DNA of 64,000 bases from Hyphodiscus hymeniophilus (Eukaryota; Ascomycota; Leotiomycetes; Helotiales; Hyphodiscaceae): contig VNKQ01000011.1 of the NCBI GenBank assembly GCA_016508695.1, positions 372,001 to 436,000 on the forward strand. The letters are read 5' to 3'. This document shows positions 59,095 to 64,000 of the stretch, piece by piece. The notes under the pieces are model-generated. The model was not told the origin of the DNA, ran no database searches, and saw nothing but the letters and a program-made list of their open reading frames with translations. Every line of letters starts with the position of its first letter. Position 1 is the stretch's first letter. Made by a program: the position numbers and the translations under genes.

Positions 59095-61671
59095 TCATGC
59101 CGCAGCAATACCATTTGCTTTCTTCTCATCATCTTCCGGGCCCTTAAGCCTTTCTGCAAAGCCCGGTCGCCATCTCGTCAGAAACTTCGCCGCCATAGGT
59201 TTCGCATCATCGTCTGAGGCTGTGAGTAACGGGTTGCAATGAGATGACAGAAGGACTTACAGGTATTCCACACATCCTCTACGGCATCCAGCGCAATCTC
59301 CCTGACAGGTGGTCTCATCATAACCAAATAGAGCAGACTCTTTAGCGCTAGATCGACCATCGCCGGATCTCTGCACAAGCTCTTGACTCTCGCAAGTACA
59401 TCGATACTCAGGCCAGGAATTTCGCTGAGAAATCTCGTCAGGACTTTGTCTCGCGCATCAAGATATGGTACGATCCCATCCAAGACTTTGATGACCCATT
59501 TCTCATAGTGCAATACTGCGTCATCTCCCGACTTCATCTTCACTTGATCGTTGTACCATTCTTCACATAACCACGCGACGGCAACATCGATGCGTTTTCG
59601 GAAATCTTCGAGGACGTAAAGGTAAAGGAAGTCACGGATGGTGTTGCTGAGTGAGGGGGATGCAGAGTTGGGATGCTCCTCTTTCATGGGCTCGGGTTGG
59701 TTTTCGAGACCTGCGGACGCCCGTGTTGCGAGTCTTGTGATAATAGTGATCCAAGCATCTCGATCATATGCACTGGCCGCTAACCTGTTCATACCAGACT
59801 TCGACTTCTTTCCTGGCTCTTCTAGCGTCTGCATATTCCCAAAGACTCTAGAGACCGTGGCTTGTCCTATTTGTGTTGCTTGTTCGGGTGTTATGGGTGG
59901 AGGCGGCGGTAATGTGAAAGGACCAAGGGCCACTTCTGGGGCTCTTGCCACAGCTTCTTCCTGCTCAGGCGGGGCATTATCGAGTTTATTCATGATTTGT
60001 TCCGTATCTTCTGCATTGTAGAAGTCTGGATCATAGTCATCGTCGTCGTCGTCTACTCCAAGTGGCGCCGTCTCAGGATTTATGCCTTCAACAAGTTGAG
60101 GAGCAAACACGGTTTGATATCGTTGCCGGACACCCTTTCCAAGTTAGCTTTGAAAGACACTGACGGGATCTCAGGCCTTACATCAACGGCTTGGTTGAGT
60201 GTATCCGTGTTTATTCTCTGCAGGATTGTGATGCCGATTTTGACGACTAGATCTTCGGATAACATTGCTACATCGAAGGCTTTCAAAGCCTCGTCTGTAG
60301 TGATCGTAAAGAGCTCCGCTACGGTATGCGATCCGGGCGTCAGAGGAGGTATATGCAGTCGATTTTGCGGAGAAGTATTGACCTGTGCCACCAGCTTTTG
60401 ACGTTTTGCAGGATCAAGACCGTCTACAGGTTCAGGAGGCCCTCGTTTCCTGTTGAATTCGTCAAATATCTCTGTTTTTGACCGCATCATTCGTTCAATG
60501 TACTGGTGGATACGTCCAGCAAGAGGATTTTGGGGATCACTGCTCCGGTCAGCACTTAGTGGTATGAATTTATGGGCAATAAACGTACCGCTTGTTGACA
60601 TGTATGAGCAGCATTCTAGTGGTCTTTTCCATGGACTTTACCATGACACGGAGTTTGGGAGTCATAGGGGAGTTGGCTTGTTTAAGGGGGTTGAAGTTTA
60701 GGATAACAGTCAAGATCTTATTTGCAAGATGGGGACGGGCTCGGATCAGGATGGAGAGGGAATTTAAGGTGGCATCAATAAGCAAAGCATCGCTATGGCG
60801 TTTAGTAGATTGACATGGGATTGGGACAGATGCATACCTGATATTCTCCTGGAACACTCCTAGCATTCTGTCTAACAGTCCTGACGCTTCAGCTTCCAGA
60901 TTTCGAGGGGCCAGTAAAGGATGATTCTGGGGAACCATGGTGAGAGAGACTTCAAAGGGATTCCCACGCTGAGCATTGTAAGTCAGTTGAAGCACCTTAG
61001 CAGTGTGGAAGTTTCCTACCTTAGGATCCGCTTCGGGACCAGCTGTTTGAACCAGAACTACTCGTTGAGCGAATTTGATGCAACATATCCGTACGCCAAT
61101 GGTGGCAGAGTCCCACATCCGTAAAATTCTCGACTTGATAGCAATCATCCGGTCCCAAGTAGGACCATCGTATGGGTTGTTGATTCTATTACGCAAATAT
61201 GTCAGAACCTGATCCCAAGCACAGTGAACCCATCCAAATTCTCCGCCATTCATGACAGCCAAACTTCAAGCGCACATGGTTTCGGACTTTTAAGAGGCTG
61301 GCATACTGCCAGGGAGGTTATGGGAAAACGTACATCCATCTCACAACGAGCGGGTATATGCTCGCTGCAGTCTGCACGACACTTTTCACAACAGCACTAT
61401 CCTCTGCCGGGTCCTCAATCATAGATCTCAAGGTTTCTAGTACAACTAAGCCAAGCGTCTCCTTCTGCTGCGCTGGTACATGCGGACTCGCAAATGTTTC
61501 TGCCAGGAAGTCGGCTCCCCATCTTCTGAATTCTACTCTGGCGGAGGGGCCAATGATTGGAAGGATCCCTTGGATGATCTGTGGGTAGAAATTGGCGTCT
61601 TGCAGAACGAGTTTCCGCGCATCGTTGAGCTGGCTTATTTGTTGCTCGACAGAGAGCGCTGGGGCTGCCAT
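59095..61671 (-). CDS. PTA1: Cleavage/polyadenylation factor subunit Pta1 (symplekin)
   Basis: Scaffold of the mRNA 3'-end cleavage and polyadenylation factor in the nucleus; roughly 700 residues in several exons. It starts at 61671 (MAAPALSVEQQISQLNDARK). The N-terminal HEAT-like symplekin domain is clear: WDQVLTYLRNRINNP, LRMWDSATIGVRICCIKFAQ, RVVLVQT, NHPLLAPRNLEAEASGLLDR and MEKTTRMLLIHVNKR, followed by DPQNPLAGRIHQYIERMM. A basic segment (FNRKRGPPEPVDGLDPAKRQ) and an acidic one (GVDDDDDDYDPDFYNAED) separate it from a C-terminal helical part (TIRDFLYLYVLEDFRKRIDV, EIALDAVEDVWNT). An intron near the end leads to PMAAKFLTRWRPGFAERL and the stop at 59095. Exon junctions near 60110 and 61260-61320 are the least certain. 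No lesion seen. Confidence 0.88.
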
Positions 61672-62005
61672 CTTGAGCTCAGAGGTAGCTTGTGACGAAG
61701 CTCAACCTGCAATTGCAGAAGGGCTGCATATGTGAGCTATTGTGTGTCATCAAATTCGTCGCTGAATGTTCGGAGTCCTAATGTGTATGCATTTTCTCAT
61801 GCTAGTGAATGGCGGAAGCGTGCTGTCTTGGATTTGATGAATCTTCTTCTTTGTCTGTTCTGGGGTTGACGCGCCTGTTCTTTGCGCGAGGAAGTGGATG
61901 GAATTTAAGGTTTGAGCCTGAAATGACAGGCGCTACGACCGCAAGTTTGCCCATGCGATATTCACCAAAGTGGCCCCATTCATCATTGACATCTCAACTA
62001 TCAAG
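61672..62005. promoter_or_regulatory. Bidirectional promoter of PTA1 and COA3
   Basis: The 334-bp gap between divergent start codons of two housekeeping genes must serve as promoter for both. No TATA box is obvious, as is common for such genes. Confidence 0.5.
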
Positions 62006-62369
62006 ATGGCCGTGTAAGCACTGTCTGATGGATGTATTTCGAAGAAGTAGCTAACATCATACTCAGGATACCTAGGTCCTCATACTACGATAGGAATTAC
62101 AAGCAATCCGCAGCTCTCATCCGAGCCCGGAGACCATACCTCATCAGAAATTCCCTCACTGGACTTGGTCTGTTCGCGTTTTGCATGGGAGTTTGTAAGT
62201 TGATGCAGGATAGGATACTGATGTAGTGGCTAATGGTTGCACATCAGACTCTTTCACGATTCAAGCCGTTTCTCAAGATGATTTCGAAGACGTTCGAGTA
62301 CCAGACAAGCCAACACAAGTACCCTCTGCAGGCGCGAGTACAATCACAAGTGGGCCATCGATAAAATAG
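62006..62369 (+). CDS. COA3: Cytochrome c oxidase assembly factor Coa3
   Basis: Small inner-membrane protein of mitochondria that couples Cox1 synthesis to assembly of complex IV. A first exon of eight bases (ATG at 62006, MAV) is spliced (donor GTAAGC) to IPRSSYYDRNYKQSAALIRA. The conserved block ALIRARRPYLIRNSLTGLG runs into one membrane helix (LGLFAFCMGV), then a second intron (donor GTAAGT, about 62194-62247) to YSFTIQAVSQDDFEDVRVPD. About 85 residues, ending TITSGPSIK. The RRPYL(I/V)RN and YTFTIQAV-type motifs identify the family, and the length is right. It is divergent from PTA1 and convergent with the SDS3-like gene. Confidence 0.92.
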
Positions 62370-62686
62370 GTTGACCGAGAAGTGGCTTGGTGTCGAGGGA
62401 AAGCTGTGAGGGATTGTACGATTTTAGAACAGTAGGACAAGGATGAGATGTGCATATGGGAATCGAAAAGGCGTTTGGGTCACAGAGAAATTATAAAGTT
62501 GAATCACAATCATATATTGTACGCTCTACAATATAAGTACAACTGATCAAAGCAATCAGTCATCGCCAAATAAAATCATGAGTCTCTATACCAGACGTCA
62601 ATGACTAGCCCATACCACCGAACCCCAGAAATGCAGAACCTAACGCCCACCATATATCCGCTATCATAATCGTTATATGAACAGGT
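62370..62686. other. Convergent intergenic region
   Basis: About 320 bp between the ends of COA3 and the SDS3-like gene, with AT-rich sequence suited to 3' ends. No gene seen. Confidence 0.4.
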
Positions 62687-64000
62687 CTAGAAACGACCGA
62701 TCAGAGCTGATCCTTGCTCTCGCCTGACTTCCTGCGGGTAATCGCGGGGTATGGCGTGCAGACCAGAAATCGTAGCCGAAGGTGACTGCTGATTGCCATT
62801 TGGTTTGACTTCAACACTGGGCTGGCCATGTTGCTGGACGGGAAGAGTTTGGGAAGGGCGGTTTGGTTGAGGAGATAATGATGTTTGCCGACTACCTAGT
62901 GGTGACGGGGCAATAGTATGAGAGTAATTGCTGCTGGCAAAAGGATTGTGAGGGGAGATTCGACCTCCAGACATTGATAACCCATTTGTGTGTTGTGGCA
63001 AGGATGAGGAGGAGTTTGAGAAAGTGCCTGATATCGGCCCTCCTGAACCGTGTTGTGAATGCCGCCGAGGTTGGGCTTGGGTTTGAGAGAACGGGCTGGT
63101 GGTCCGCTGTACGGTTTGAGCGGAGGTCTGACGTTGTATGAGATGCGCATGTGCAGGGTGTTGTGGGTTCGCCCACGGTGTCTGTTCGATGAACTGCTCC
63201 TCGGCTGGTTTGAATCTCGACGTCGAGCTTACATTGCGCAGTGCAGCAAGTTCATGGAGTGGTAGCGCCGGCACTGGCACAGCCTGCGGTTGTTTGTGTC
63301 GCTGGCAACGTCAGCTTGGGTCCCAAGGGCTTTGGAATATCGAAACCTACTCCCATCTTTGCTAGGTCCTCATCGAGCTCCTCAGCTGTTGTCGAGGCCA
63401 TTGGTGGCGCTGCTGGAAATCCTACATATTTGGCAACCCCTGAAAGTATGGAGACCTCATTACTGTATGCCACTTGATTCGAGACCTGTTGTGACCTTCT
63501 TGTTGGGAATTTCAGAGCATAGTCCGGCACACTTCCAGCATAACTCCTCCTATCGTGCTGTATCTCGTACCATTGTTTGCCTAGCTGCTCGAGTTTCTTC
63601 TCCCGAACATCTCGAACCTCTTGTTGGAATTGCACCAGGATTTGACTCCTTCTTGCAACCGCATAATTCTTGAGAGTCTCTAGTTCAAACTCTCGTAATC
63701 TCTCACTGATTCGGACCTTCTCGTCGCGCCGTGCGTCAATACATTGTATCATTGCGAGATAGCCGGGGTGTGTAGGTTTATCTTGTCGAAGCATCGCCTC
63801 CTCCCGATTGAGTTGCTCAAGCCTTTCGTCGTAGAGCCTGCCACTAAATTAGCAAATGTGGTTTCTACGAGGAGAGCGAAACGAACCTGTCCCTGAAAGT
63901 AGCGAATTTCTTTTCTATTGCGCCCAGCTGATCCAGTGCAATTCGTTTCCTCTCCACTATAGAATCTCATTAGCACTGCAGATTGAGAGCAAGCACGGAA
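62687..64000 (-). CDS. SDS3: Sds3-like subunit of Rpd3L histone deacetylase (partial)
   Basis: C-terminal part of a gene whose start lies beyond the right edge. The Sds3 domain is clear: ERKRIALDQLGAIEKKFATF, then after an intron LYDERLEQLNREEAMLRQDK, GYLAMIQCIDARRDEKVRIS, and KNYAVARRSQILVQFQQEVR, a long coiled coil. In yeast Sds3 holds the Rpd3L deacetylase complex together and is needed for its activity. The motif GKQWYEIQHDRRSYAGSVPD and the segment FPTRRSQQVSNQVAYSNEVS follow. Near 63290-63360 the frame changes; an intron with donor GTAGGT and acceptor CCGCAG joins LAKMG to AVPVPALPLHELAAL. The C-terminal 190 residues are Ser/Gln/Pro-rich, disordered and probably fungus-specific, ending REQGSALIGRF. 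Confidence 0.87.

Noticed and set aside
63250..63370. Frame change in the SDS3-like gene as a frameshift
   Set aside because: An intron with donor GTAGGT and acceptor CCGCAG restores the frame, so a lesion is not needed.

Overview
The window is nuclear DNA of a filamentous ascomycete (Pezizomycotina). The evidence is short GT-AG introns of about 45-130 bp in most genes, no operons, and typical Pezizomycotina families: a Zn2Cys6 regulator, an RTA1 protein, a PTH11-type rhodopsin-fold receptor, a CYP52-like P450, an NB-ARC/TPR NLR and an AsaB-like oxygenase. A helotialean (Leotiomycetes) origin is only an impression. No rRNA, CRISPR array, intact transposon or confident tRNA was seen. Gene ends were built by eye from splice sites and family resemblance; single exon boundaries may be off by a few codons.

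Left part (0.4-13.5 kb), accessory: two divergent amidases of different subfamilies, a CorA-like membrane protein, an AsaB-like 2OG/Fe(II) oxygenase, and a 1106-residue NLR-type protein with an N-terminal alpha/beta-hydrolase domain, an NB-ARC switch and TPRs. Centre-left (14-30 kb): a large FHA-kinase-FHA checkpoint kinase, several conserved or lineage-specific unknowns, a class V aminotransferase, an Ofd1/Tpa1 prolyl dihydroxylase and a CYP52-like P450. Centre (30-41 kb): a Upc2-like Zn2Cys6 regulator convergent with an RTA1 lipid-exporter-like gene, a probable decayed P450, ribulose-phosphate 3-epimerase, a large unknown membrane protein, and an alpha/beta-hydrolase broken by an in-frame stop and a frameshift.

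Right part (41-64 kb), mostly housekeeping: LSM2 (RNA processing), PSO2/SNM1 (crosslink repair), a PEBP-like protein, then a gene-poor 5.8 kb stretch with a small GTCGAT-rich duplication, a phosphate/glycerophosphodiester-type MFS transporter, a PTH11-like receptor, PTA1/symplekin (3'-end processing), COA3 (cytochrome oxidase assembly), and the C-terminal part of SDS3 (Rpd3L histone deacetylase complex), which runs off the right edge.

Most genes look independent. Two neighbourhoods deserve attention: Ofd1-like dioxygenase, CYP52-like P450, Upc2-like regulator and RTA1 protein within 8.7 kb (all families linked to oxygen, sterol or lipid responses), and the NLR next to lineage-variable enzymes. 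I did not find a convincing wholly new system.
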